A stretch of 20,689 nt of DNA from SG8-41 sp036397875 (GTDB lineage Bacteria > Pseudomonadota > Gammaproteobacteria > Burkholderiales > SG8-41). The position numbers and the translations under genes are program-made. The stretch's first letter is position 1. Every line of letters starts with the position of its first letter. Positions 6,999 to 13,777 of this stretch are shown here, in pieces. The stretch lies in the NCBI GenBank assembly GCA_036397875.1, contig DASWIC010000040.1, positions 1-20,689 on the forward strand, written 5' to 3'. The notes beneath the pieces are model-generated. The model was given only the letters and a program-made list of their open reading frames with translations, was not told where the DNA came from and did not search any database.

Positions 6999-7804
6999 TG
7001 GCGGGTCACCGGTGGACTGGCGTCCAGATCCAGGAGCGTTCGCCGCGGCGCCTCCGGCAATCCCCAGCGCGCCTCGTACTCGACCCTCGCCAGATACAGC
7101 CCCGCGGCCACCGCAGTGGGCGCTCCCCGGGCGCGGTCGCGACCGTCCAGCACGTCGCCCAGCCACTCCGGCGGATACTTGCCCTTGCCGACATAAATCA
7201 GGCAGCCCACGATGTTGCGCACCATGTGGTGCAGGAACGCATTGGCGCACAGTTCGAACACCACATGGTCACCGTGGCGCGCGACCTCGAGCCGCGTCAT
7301 GGTGCGCACCGGCGTGCGGGCCTGGCACTCGGCGCTGCGGAAGGCGCTGAAATCGTGCTCGCCGATGAGCAGGCGGGCGGCGCGCTGCATGCGCTCCGTC
7401 TCCAGCGGCAGGTGGAACCAGCCGGTCCGCGCGTCGTCGAGCGCCGGCCGCACCGGGTGGTTCAGCAGCACGTAGCGGTAGCAGCGGGAAATCGCCGCAT
7501 AGCGCGCATGAAACTCCTGCGCGACCGGGCGCGACCAATGGACGGCGCAGGCCGGCGGCAGCAGCGTGTTCACGCCGCGCACCCAGGCCGTTTCCGGACG
7601 GTCCGCGCCCGTATCGAAATGCACGACCTGGCCGAGCGCATGCACGCCCGCGTCGGTGCGCCCGGCGCAGATCGTGCCCACCGGCTCCTCGGCGACCTCG
7701 GCCAGCGCCCGCTCCAGGGCGTCCTGTACCGCGCAGCCCTGCGGCTGGGTCTGCCAGCCGCAGAACCGGCTGCCGTTGTACTCCACTCCGAGTGCGATTC
7801 TCAT
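6971..7804 (-). CDS. truA: tRNA pseudouridine synthase (positions 38-40)
   Basis: TruA converts uridines 38-40 of the tRNA anticodon stem to pseudouridine. The 277-residue protein opens with MRIALGVEYNGSRFCGWQTQ, and the catalytic Asp51 lies in CAGRTDAGVHALGQVVHF. Other anchors are FHARYAAISRCYRYV, HDFSAFRSAECQ and NAFLHHMVRNIVG. The ATG at 7804 fits the first beta strand of the family. A GGGGA box lies just one base upstream, which is unusually close. The start sits 7 bp past the T-tract of an intrinsic terminator. The tail beyond the conserved domain (about the last 15 residues) is largely encoded by a 7-bp repeat. It leads the nine-gene run truA-trpFBA-accD-folC-dedD-cvpA-purF. Confidence 0.96.
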   Translation of the reverse strand: MRIALGVEYNGSRFCGWQTQPQGCAVQDALERALAEVAEEPVGTICAGRTDAGVHALGQVVHFDTGADRPETAWVRGVNTLLPPACAVHWSRPVAQEFHARYAAISRCYRYVLLNHPVRPALDDARTGWFHLPLETERMQRAARLLIGEHDFSAFRSAECQARTPVRTMTRLEVARHGDHVVFELCANAFLHHMVRNIVGCLIYVGKGKYPPEWLGDVLDGRDRARGAPTAVAAGLYLARVEYEARWGLPEAPRRTLLDLDASPPVTRHESRATSHE

Positions 7805-7811
7805 GTCCCCG

Positions 7812-7848
7812 AAAAAGAAAAACCGCGACAGTTTGCACTGCCGCGGTT
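7812..7848 (-). terminator. Intrinsic terminator after fimV
   Basis: On the minus strand a 12-bp stem is visible: AACCGCGGCAGT pairs with ACTGTCGCGGTT, with one G-U pair. It is closed by a GCAA (GNRA-type) tetraloop and followed by TTTCTTTTT (plus-strand 7820-7812). It begins about 20 bp after the fimV stop and ends 7 bp before the truA start. It is the only convincing Rho-independent terminator I find in the window. Confidence 0.88.
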
Positions 7849-7867
7849 CGATCTGGTGCCCGTCCTG

Positions 7868-10501
7868 CTATCCCAGGCTGTCCATCAGCTTCTGCGCCTG
7901 TGACTGCTGCTCGCCGTCGCCTTCCTTGATGACCTCCTGCAGAATCTCCTTGGCGCCGTCCCGATCCCCCATTTCCTGGTACGCCTTGGCCAGATCGAAC
8001 TTGGTCTGCACGTCGTACCAGTGACCATCCTTCCCCGCGCCGGCCGGCATGGTGCTCGGTTCCTTCTCGAGCTTCAGATCGAGCCCTTCGATCTTGAAAT
8101 CCAGTCCGGCATCCGCTGACTCCGCGGACGTCACGGTGGCAGGCTCTTCCGCGGCCCTGGGCAGCTCGATCTGGAAATCGATGACATTGGCGTTGCGTTC
8201 CGGCTCCCCTGCCTCGAGCGCGATATCGGTCTCGGCGCTGACGCCTGCCGGCGGCACCTCGAGCGTGAAGTCCGGCATCGGTGCACGGGGAGGTTCAGCC
8301 ATCTTGACCGTGTTGGCCGCCATAGCACCCAGTATCGAGGTGTCCGTGACCACGGTTGCCGCTTCCACCGCTCCCGCGTCGAGCATGATGTCGGTCGAAA
8401 CGCGGGGCAGGCCGCTGCCGCCGAGATCGAGATCGATTTCCGACGAGGTGCCGACGGGCCGGACCACCGTGGCCGTCGTCGCGTCCCTGCCGGCTTCGTA
8501 CAGCGCATTCGCCGGATCGAGCGCGAAGCCCATTGCCGCCGCCTTCAGCCAGTTGGCGCCGGCGCCGCCGGTCTGCCTGCTGAGATCGGCCGCGACCCGG
8601 CCGAACGCGTCCTTGTCCTTGCGCCCGGCATAGACCTCGAGGAGCTTCAGCTGCACGTCTTCGCGTCCGGGCTTTCTGGCCAGCGCATCCCTCAAGATCT
8701 CCTCGGCCTGGCCATCGCGCCCGTACTGGATGTAGACCTCGGCTTCCTGCAACGGATCGACGTCGTCAACGGACGCGGCCGCCGCCGTTTCGACTGTCGA
8801 ATCTTCGGCGGTGTATCCCGTCACGGCGGCTGCCCCCGCCGTCGCGGCAGCCGCCATCCCCAGTCTAGGGGCGATGGGCGGACTATCGCTTCGGCCGCCC
8901 ACCGCGCGGCGCCGGCGCACCATCCAGAACGCGAGCCCGCCGAGCACAATGGCGCCGCCCGCGCCAAGGTAGAGCGGATTGCTCGCCACTGCCATGATCT
9001 CATCCATCAGCTCGGGCTCCTGCATGGGAGGCAGAGGCGCCGGCTTTGCCTTCGGTCGGGCCGCGGGCTGAGGTTGCGGTGTCGGTGTGGGTGCGGCAGC
9101 CGGCTTCGGCGCCGGCGCCGGGGCCGTCACCGGCTTCGCGACTGCAACCATTTCGGGTTTCGCGGGCGTGGGCTTCGGCACGGGCTTCGCAACCGGCGTG
9201 GGCTGCGGCGCGGGCTTTGCAACCGGCGCGGTCGCGCGCTGCGCCTGCTGCTGCGCCGCCGCCATTCCCGGGCTCTTCAGTTCTGCGAGCTTCTTCATGT
9301 CCTGGATGGTTTTCTCGAGCTGCGTGATGCGCGAACTGGCCTCGGCCAGCGCCTTCTCGCGCGCGATCGCCTCTTCTTCCAGGATGCGAATGCGTTCCGC
9401 GCTGCTGCGCGGCTTGCCCTTGCCCGCCGCGGTGCCCGCTGCGGCGTCTGCCGGCTCGCCCTTCGACAGCCTGACGACGTCCTTCGGCGTGCCCGCGGCC
9501 GCCTTATCCTTGACCTTGGTCGCAATCTTGCCGCTCACGGTGGTGCTCTTTTCCGCGGCAACGGTGACGGCCGCCTCGGCGAGCCTCTGGCGATAGTCGT
9601 TCCACTCTGCGACATGGGCGCGATACTCCTTCAACGCCTCGCCGCGCGAGATCGCGTCGATCTCGTCCCGGTCCGGGACGCGCAGTATCTTGCCGGCCCG
9701 CACGAGATTGAGGTTCTTCCGGATGAACGCCTCGGAATTGGTGCGGTAGAGCGCCACCAGCATCTGTTCCAGCGACACGTCCTCCGGCATCACGCTGCGC
9801 GCGATCTTGCCAAGCGTTTCGCCGCGCTCGATCGGCCCGTACTCATTGCTCGCGGTCATCGGCGTCGCGATCACCGGGCTCGATACCACCGGCGCGACCG
9901 GAGCGGGTACGGGTGTGGGTATTGCCGCGGGTGCGGGTTGCGATTCAACGGTCACCGGCGGCACTGGCGCGGGTGCCGGGGCGACCGCGGGTTCGGGTGC
10001 GCGCGCCGGTTCGGGCGCGGGCGCCAGCATGGGTGCGGGCGCCGGCGCAGGACGCGCCTCCGGCGCGGCTGACATCATCGGAGTCGCGGGTAGCGGCGGG
10101 ATTCCGGGAGGATCGAGCAACGCCGTGTACTCGCGCGTCAGACGCCCCGCCGCCCACGTCAATTCAACCACTAGATCGATGAACGGCTCGGTAACCGCGC
10201 GGGTCGTCACGACCTTGAGGTAGGACCGGCCGTTGGGACGCTTCTCGACCGTCACTTGCGCGCCGGTCAGCGCCACGTTGTATTGCAGATTCGCGTCACG
10301 GTAGGCATCAGGCAACGCGAGGCGCGCGTTGAGCGAAGACAATTCCTGCGGCGTCACCGCGACCAGCTCGATTTCCGCGACGAGCGGCTGGCCGAGCGCG
10401 GTCAACACCGTGAGTCGCCCCAGGCCGGCGGCGCCCGCAACACAGGGCAGCAGCGCAATAATTAGCGCCACCAGCCAGGTCTTCACGTTGGTTTCGCGCA
10501 C
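7868..10501 (-). CDS. fimV: FimV-like LysM/TPR pilus-assembly hub protein
   Basis: FimV-type proteins are inner-membrane, peptidoglycan-binding hubs needed for type IV pilus (twitching) function and polar organisation. The 877-residue protein has a signal peptide (about 1-25, ending CVAGAAG) and the conserved FimV N-terminal domain (about 28-130, LTVLTALGQPLVAEIELVAV). A Pro/Ala-rich stretch (about 133-215) leads to a LysM domain (about 220-277, YGPIERGETLGKIARSV to KILRVPDRDEI). Then come a coiled coil (about 368-408), a second Pro/Ala/Lys-rich stretch (about 412-493), a membrane segment (about 510-528), a basic cytoplasmic turn, a TPR-like region (about 593-655) and the FimV C-terminal motif FDLAKAYQEMGDRDGAKEIL. 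GTG at 10501 is preceded by GGGGG seven bases upstream; GTG 10486 (MKTWLVALIIALL) is an alternative. It lies between asd and truA, the typical location. Confidence 0.93.
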   Translation of the reverse strand: MRETNVKTWLVALIIALLPCVAGAAGLGRLTVLTALGQPLVAEIELVAVTPQELSSLNARLALPDAYRDANLQYNVALTGAQVTVEKRPNGRSYLKVVTTRAVTEPFIDLVVELTWAAGRLTREYTALLDPPGIPPLPATPMMSAAPEARPAPAPAPMLAPAPEPARAPEPAVAPAPAPVPPVTVESQPAPAAIPTPVPAPVAPVVSSPVIATPMTASNEYGPIERGETLGKIARSVMPEDVSLEQMLVALYRTNSEAFIRKNLNLVRAGKILRVPDRDEIDAISRGEALKEYRAHVAEWNDYRQRLAEAAVTVAAEKSTTVSGKIATKVKDKAAAGTPKDVVRLSKGEPADAAAGTAAGKGKPRSSAERIRILEEEAIAREKALAEASSRITQLEKTIQDMKKLAELKSPGMAAAQQQAQRATAPVAKPAPQPTPVAKPVPKPTPAKPEMVAVAKPVTAPAPAPKPAAAPTPTPQPQPAARPKAKPAPLPPMQEPELMDEIMAVASNPLYLGAGGAIVLGGLAFWMVRRRRAVGGRSDSPPIAPRLGMAAAATAGAAAVTGYTAEDSTVETAAAASVDDVDPLQEAEVYIQYGRDGQAEEILRDALARKPGREDVQLKLLEVYAGRKDKDAFGRVAADLSRQTGGAGANWLKAAAMGFALDPANALYEAGRDATTATVVRPVGTSSEIDLDLGGSGLPRVSTDIMLDAGAVEAATVVTDTSILGAMAANTVKMAEPPRAPMPDFTLEVPPAGVSAETDIALEAGEPERNANVIDFQIELPRAAEEPATVTSAESADAGLDFKIEGLDLKLEKEPSTMPAGAGKDGHWYDVQTKFDLAKAYQEMGDRDGAKEILQEVIKEGDGEQQSQAQKLMDSLG

Positions 10502-10531
10502 AACGGCACCCCCGGATTTTTTAGGGCAAAC

Positions 10532-10599
10532 AGATTAACATCAATTAGTTAGCGTTGCAAGCTCAGATTGCATCTAGGTATTCGCCTGACCTATCTCAA
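10532..10599 (-). promoter_or_regulatory. Candidate promoters for fimV in the asd-fimV gap
   Basis: The 157-bp gap is AT-rich against its surroundings. Two sigma70-like pairs can be read on the minus strand: TTGAGA (10599-10594) with TAGATG (10576-10571), 17-bp spacer; and TTGCAA (10560-10555) with TAATCT (10537-10532), 17-bp spacer. Matches are moderate and I cannot choose between them. Confidence 0.35.
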
Positions 10600-10645
10600 T
10601 TCATTCAATTTTATGGCGTTGCCGCTTGAATCCACCGATCCTCCC

Positions 10646-10657
10646 GGAGCGCGCTCC
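10646..10657. other. 12-bp palindrome just after the asd stop
   Basis: GGAGCGCGCTCC is a perfect palindrome one base downstream of the asd stop codon. No T-run follows on the minus strand, so it is not a clear intrinsic terminator. It may be a chance GC-rich palindrome, a protein site or a weak RNA stem. Confidence 0.35.
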
Positions 10658-10658
10658 A

Positions 10659-11846
10659 TCACGCGTCAACCGCGGCTTTGCCTTTGGCGATACTACCCCG
10701 AAAACGCGCCGAATCGATACTGGTTTCGAGCAGGATGCGCAACATGCGTCGCAGCGGCTCGGCGGCGCCCCACAAGAGCTGGTCGCCGACTGTGAAGGCG
10801 GCGAGATATTCCCCGCCCATGGACAACTTGCGGAGCCGTCCGACCGCAATGTGCATGCGGCCGGTCACCGCCGTCGGCGTCAGCTCGCGGATCGAGCTGT
10901 CCCGGTCGTTCGGGATGACCCGCACCCATTCGTTCGCGGAGGCGATGATCCGGGAGATTTCCTCGAGCGGAAGGTCCTTTCTCAACTTGATGGTCAGCGC
11001 CTGGCTGTGGCAGCGCATCGCCCCGACGCGCACGCAAACGCTGTCCACGGGCACGGCCGGCGCGCCGGGGCTTCCACCGCGGCCGAGAATCTTGTTCGTC
11101 TCCGCGCCACCCTTCCATTCCTCGAGCGACACGCCGTTGCCCAGGTCCTGATCGATCCACGGGATCAGGTTGCCCGCCAGCGGGACGCCGCCGAAATGCT
11201 CCATCGGCAACGAGCCGTCGTTCTGCTTGGCGAGCACCTTGCGGTCAATCTCCAGGATCGCGGAGGCGGGATCGGCCAGCAGCCGCTTCACTTCCTCGTT
11301 GATCAGCCCGAACTGCACCAGCAGCTCGCGCATGTGCTGGGCCCCGCCGCCCGAGGCCGCCTGGTAGGTCGCGCACGTCATCCATTCGACGAGGTCGTGC
11401 GCGAACAAGCCCTGCATGCCCATCATCATGCAGCTGACCGTGCAGTTGCCGCCGATGTAGTTTCTGATCCCCCTGGCGAGCGCGCTGCGGATGAGCGGCA
11501 GGTTCACCGGGTCGAGCACGATGACCGCGTCGTCCTGCATGCGCAGCGTTTTGGCGGCGTCGATCCAGTAGCCATTCCACCCCGCGGCCCGTAACGCGGG
11601 ATAGATCTGCGCGGTGTAATCGCTGCCTTGACACGACACCAGCACGTCCATCGCCGCGAGGCTCTCCAGGTCGCGGGCATTGCGCACCGGCGGCGCCTTC
11701 TTGCCGATCGCGGGCCCTTCGCCTCCGGCCTGGGAAGTCGAATAGAACGCCGGCTCGATCAGGTCGAAGTCGCGCTCGGCGCGCATGCGCTCCATCAGCA
11801 CCGAGCCCACCATGCCGCGCCAGCCTATAAAGCCCACTTTTTCCAT
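10659..11846 (-). CDS. asd: Aspartate-semialdehyde dehydrogenase
   Basis: Asd reduces aspartyl phosphate to aspartate semialdehyde with NADPH, the branch point to lysine/diaminopimelate, threonine and methionine. The 395-residue protein opens with MEKVGFIGWRGMVGSVLMER (NADP loop). The catalytic nucleophile Cys135 lies in IGGNCTVSCMMM, the same number as in E. coli. ATYQAASGGGAQHMRELL, EWKGGAETNKIL and RVGAMRCHSQALTIKL are further family motifs. It is the gammaproteobacterial-type enzyme. The frame could begin at GTG 11855, but ATG 11846 fits the family and has GGTGGA four bases upstream. About 24 residues (TSIDSARFRGSIAKGKAAVDA and neighbours) extend past the usual E. coli C-terminus. It follows leuB after 79 bp, in a gap with a heptamer repeat. 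Confidence 0.96.
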   Translation of the reverse strand: MEKVGFIGWRGMVGSVLMERMRAERDFDLIEPAFYSTSQAGGEGPAIGKKAPPVRNARDLESLAAMDVLVSCQGSDYTAQIYPALRAAGWNGYWIDAAKTLRMQDDAVIVLDPVNLPLIRSALARGIRNYIGGNCTVSCMMMGMQGLFAHDLVEWMTCATYQAASGGGAQHMRELLVQFGLINEEVKRLLADPASAILEIDRKVLAKQNDGSLPMEHFGGVPLAGNLIPWIDQDLGNGVSLEEWKGGAETNKILGRGGSPGAPAVPVDSVCVRVGAMRCHSQALTIKLRKDLPLEEISRIIASANEWVRVIPNDRDSSIRELTPTAVTGRMHIAVGRLRKLSMGGEYLAAFTVGDQLLWGAAEPLRRMLRILLETSIDSARFRGSIAKGKAAVDA

Positions 11847-11875
11847 CACATCCACCGGGTATCCGCAACGACGCT

Positions 11876-11884
11876 ATTCTATCA
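11876..11884 (-). promoter_or_regulatory. Candidate extended -10 promoter for asd
   Basis: On the minus strand TGA followed by TAGAAT forms an extended -10 element with 5 of 6 matches to TATAAT, placed about 30 bp before the asd ATG. No convincing -35 is visible. It would let asd be transcribed separately from the leucine genes. Confidence 0.35.
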
Positions 11885-11896
11885 AGCCATTGAGCC

Positions 11897-11917
11897 GTAA
11901 TGGGTAATGGGTCATGA
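11897..11917. repeat. Short 7-bp repeat in the leuB-asd gap
   Basis: The plus strand reads GTAATGG, GTAATGG and the diverged GTCATGA in 7-bp register. It is a third, unrelated heptamer, again in the space between two genes of this cluster, starting 9 bp after the leuB stop. Two exact units plus one diverged unit are too few to exclude chance on their own. Confidence 0.55.
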
Positions 11918-11925
11918 CTTGACGC

Positions 11926-12990
11926 CTAAAGGGCGGCAAGAACGGCGTCACCCATTTCCCGCGTACCGACCTTCCGTGTTCCGGGCTCGAAGATGTCCGC
12001 CGTACGGCAGCCCGCGGCAAGAACCTTTCTCACCGCGCCCTCGATGCGCTGCGCCCCCGCCTCCTCGCCAAACGAATAACGCAGCATCATCGCGGCGGAG
12101 AGGATCGTCGCGAGCGGATTCGCCACGTTCTTGCCGGCAATGTCGGGCGCCGAGCCGTGCACCGGCTCGTACAGCCCCTTGGCGTTCGCATCGAGGGAAG
12201 CCGAAGGCAGCATGCCGATCGAGCCGGTCAGCATGGACGCCTCATCCGACAGGATGTCGCCGAACAGGTTGCCGGTGACGATCACGTCGAAATGCCTGGG
12301 CGCGCGCACGAGCTGCATCGCGGCGTTGTCGACGTACATGTGGGTGAGCGCAACCTCTGGATACCTCTTGCCCAGGTCGCTCACGACTTCGCGCCACAGG
12401 CGGCTCGTCTCGAGCACGTTCTCCTTGTCGACCGAGGTGAGCCGGCGGCTGCGCTTCATCGCCGTCGCGAAGCCGACTTCGGCGATGCGGCGGATCTCGG
12501 GCTCCGAGTACAGCATGGTGTCGTAGCCCTCGCGCGCACCGGCGGCGTTCGTGCGCCGGCCACGCGGCTCGCCGAAGTAGATGTCCCCCGTCAACTCCCG
12601 GACGATCATGATGTCGAGGCCCGACACCACCTCGGGCTTCAGGCTGGAGGCGCCGGTCAGCTCCGGGAACAGCAGGGCGGGGCGCAGGTTGGCGAACAGC
12701 CCCAGGGCCTTGCGCAACTTGAGGATCCCCTGCTCCGGGCGCCGCGGCCGCGGCAGCGCATCGTATTTCGGCCCGCCGACCGCGCCGCACAGCACCGCGT
12801 CCGCGGCGCGCGCAAGCCCGAGCGTCGGCTCTGGCAGGGGATCGCCGTGAGCGTCCACGCCCGCGCCGCCGAACGGCGCTTCCTCCAGCTCGAGCTTGAG
12901 CCCGTCGCGCGCCAGCGCCTTCAGGACTTTCACCGCCTGTGCGACGATCTCCGGCCCGATGCCGTCACCCGCAAGAACCGCGATCTTCAT
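11926..12990 (-). CDS. leuB: 3-isopropylmalate dehydrogenase
   Basis: LeuB oxidatively decarboxylates 3-isopropylmalate with NAD+, the third committed step to leucine. The 354-residue protein starts MKIAVLAGDGIGPEIVAQAV. Substrate-binding and catalytic residues are in place: RELTGDIYFGEPRG, Lys189 in SVDKENVLETSRLW, Asp221 in HMYVDNAAMQLV, and ILSDEASMLTGSIGMLPSAS with the metal-binding aspartates. The adenine-binding end reads EPVHGSAPDIAGKNVANP. The frame is open upstream, but homology starts at ATG 12990, one base after the leuD stop. LeuC, LeuD and LeuB are contiguous, so the whole isopropylmalate part of the pathway is here; leuA is not in the window. Confidence 0.97.
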   Translation of the reverse strand: MKIAVLAGDGIGPEIVAQAVKVLKALARDGLKLELEEAPFGGAGVDAHGDPLPEPTLGLARAADAVLCGAVGGPKYDALPRPRRPEQGILKLRKALGLFANLRPALLFPELTGASSLKPEVVSGLDIMIVRELTGDIYFGEPRGRRTNAAGAREGYDTMLYSEPEIRRIAEVGFATAMKRSRRLTSVDKENVLETSRLWREVVSDLGKRYPEVALTHMYVDNAAMQLVRAPRHFDVIVTGNLFGDILSDEASMLTGSIGMLPSASLDANAKGLYEPVHGSAPDIAGKNVANPLATILSAAMMLRYSFGEEAGAQRIEGAVRKVLAAGCRTADIFEPGTRKVGTREMGDAVLAAL

Positions 12991-12991
12991 C

Positions 12992-13630
12992 CTAGCCAAA
13001 CAGCCAGGGCTGCCGCTCGCGTTGTTGCGCCTCGAACGTCCGGATCTTGTCCGCGTGCTTGAGCGTGAGCCCGATCTCATCCAGACCGTTCAGGAGGGAA
13101 TGCTTGGCGAACGGATCGATGTCAAACCCGAAGCGCTCGCCGCCGGGGGTGGTCACCGTCTGGGCCTCGAGATCCACCGCGAGCCGATAGCCCGCGGTGC
13201 CGTGGACCTCGTTGAACAGCCGGTCCACGATCTTCGAGTCGAGCCGGATCAGCAGCAGCCCGTTCTTCAGGCTGTTGTTGTGGAAGATGTCGGCGAAGCT
13301 CGGCGCGATGATGGCCTGGAAACCATATTGCAGCAGCGCCCAGGGCGCGTGCTCGCGCGAGGAGCCACAGCCGAAATTCTCGCGTGCGAGGAGCACGGTG
13401 GCGCCGCGATAGCGCGGCAGGTTCAGCACGAAATCCGGGTTGAGCGGGCGCCGGGAGTGGTCCATGCCGGGCTCGCCGTGGTCGAGGTAGCGCCACTCGT
13501 CGAACAGGTTCTGGCCGTAACCCGTGCGCTTGATCGACTTCAGGTACTGCTTGGGGATGATCGAGTCGGTGTCAACATTGGCGCGGTCCATCGGCGCGAC
13601 CAATCCCTCCTTGCGGACGAACTTTTCCAT
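12992..13630 (-). CDS. leuD: 3-isopropylmalate dehydratase small subunit
   Basis: LeuD is the swivel subunit that pairs with LeuC in isomerising 2- to 3-isopropylmalate. The 212-residue protein shows MDRANVDTDSIIPKQYLK, GATVLLARENFGCGSSREHA (substrate loop, about residues 77-94) and SFADIFHNNSLKNGLL, all standard. The ATG at 13630 has AGGAG four to five bases upstream; this ribosome site overlaps the stop codon of the small lipoprotein gene in front, so the two are probably coupled. It is followed by leuB after one base. Length matches the proteobacterial form. No anomaly. Confidence 0.97.
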   Translation of the reverse strand: MEKFVRKEGLVAPMDRANVDTDSIIPKQYLKSIKRTGYGQNLFDEWRYLDHGEPGMDHSRRPLNPDFVLNLPRYRGATVLLARENFGCGSSREHAPWALLQYGFQAIIAPSFADIFHNNSLKNGLLLIRLDSKIVDRLFNEVHGTAGYRLAVDLEAQTVTTPGGERFGFDIDPFAKHSLLNGLDEIGLTLKHADKIRTFEAQQRERQPWLFG

Positions 13631-13637
13631 GGGGCTC

Positions 13638-13766
13638 CTAGCGGTCGGCCTTCTTCTGGATCGCCTCGCCGGCCTTTTCCATGTCCTTCCCGAGCCCCTT
13701 CATGGTTTCGCACCCCGTCAGGGCAACGGCCCAGATGACCACCAGCCAGATTGCGATGCGCTTCAT
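13638..13766 (-). CDS. Entericidin-like small lipoprotein
   Basis: This is a 42-residue gene, MKRIAIWLVVIWAVALTGCE followed by a charged helix (TMKGLGKDMEKAGEAIQKKADR). It has a basic N-terminus, a hydrophobic core and a lipobox LTGC, so Cys19 should be lipidated after signal peptidase II cleavage, leaving a peptide of about 24 residues. Composition and the GxGxDxxxAGxAI-like pattern resemble the entericidin EcnA/EcnB family of membrane-associated antidote/toxin peptides. GGAGG lies five bases before the ATG. It starts 11 bp after the leuC stop and its own stop overlaps the leuD ribosome site, so it is an integral member of the leuCDB transcript. The role is not evident; the family link rests on short sequence and is moderately sure. 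Confidence 0.85.
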   Translation of the reverse strand: MKRIAIWLVVIWAVALTGCETMKGLGKDMEKAGEAIQKKADR

Positions 13767-13777
13767 GATCGCCTCCG

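Noticed and set aside
8800..10100. DNA repeats in fimV (Ala/Pro-rich segments)
   Set aside because: They are protein-level low-complexity linkers common to FimV proteins; unit order is irregular and explained by coding.
10646..10657. asd terminator
   Set aside because: The palindrome lacks a T-run and is short, so I list it only as a palindrome.
12991..13080. Extended N-terminus for LeuB
   Set aside because: Lies within leuD and lacks similarity to LeuB; MKIAVLAGDGIGPE is the family start.
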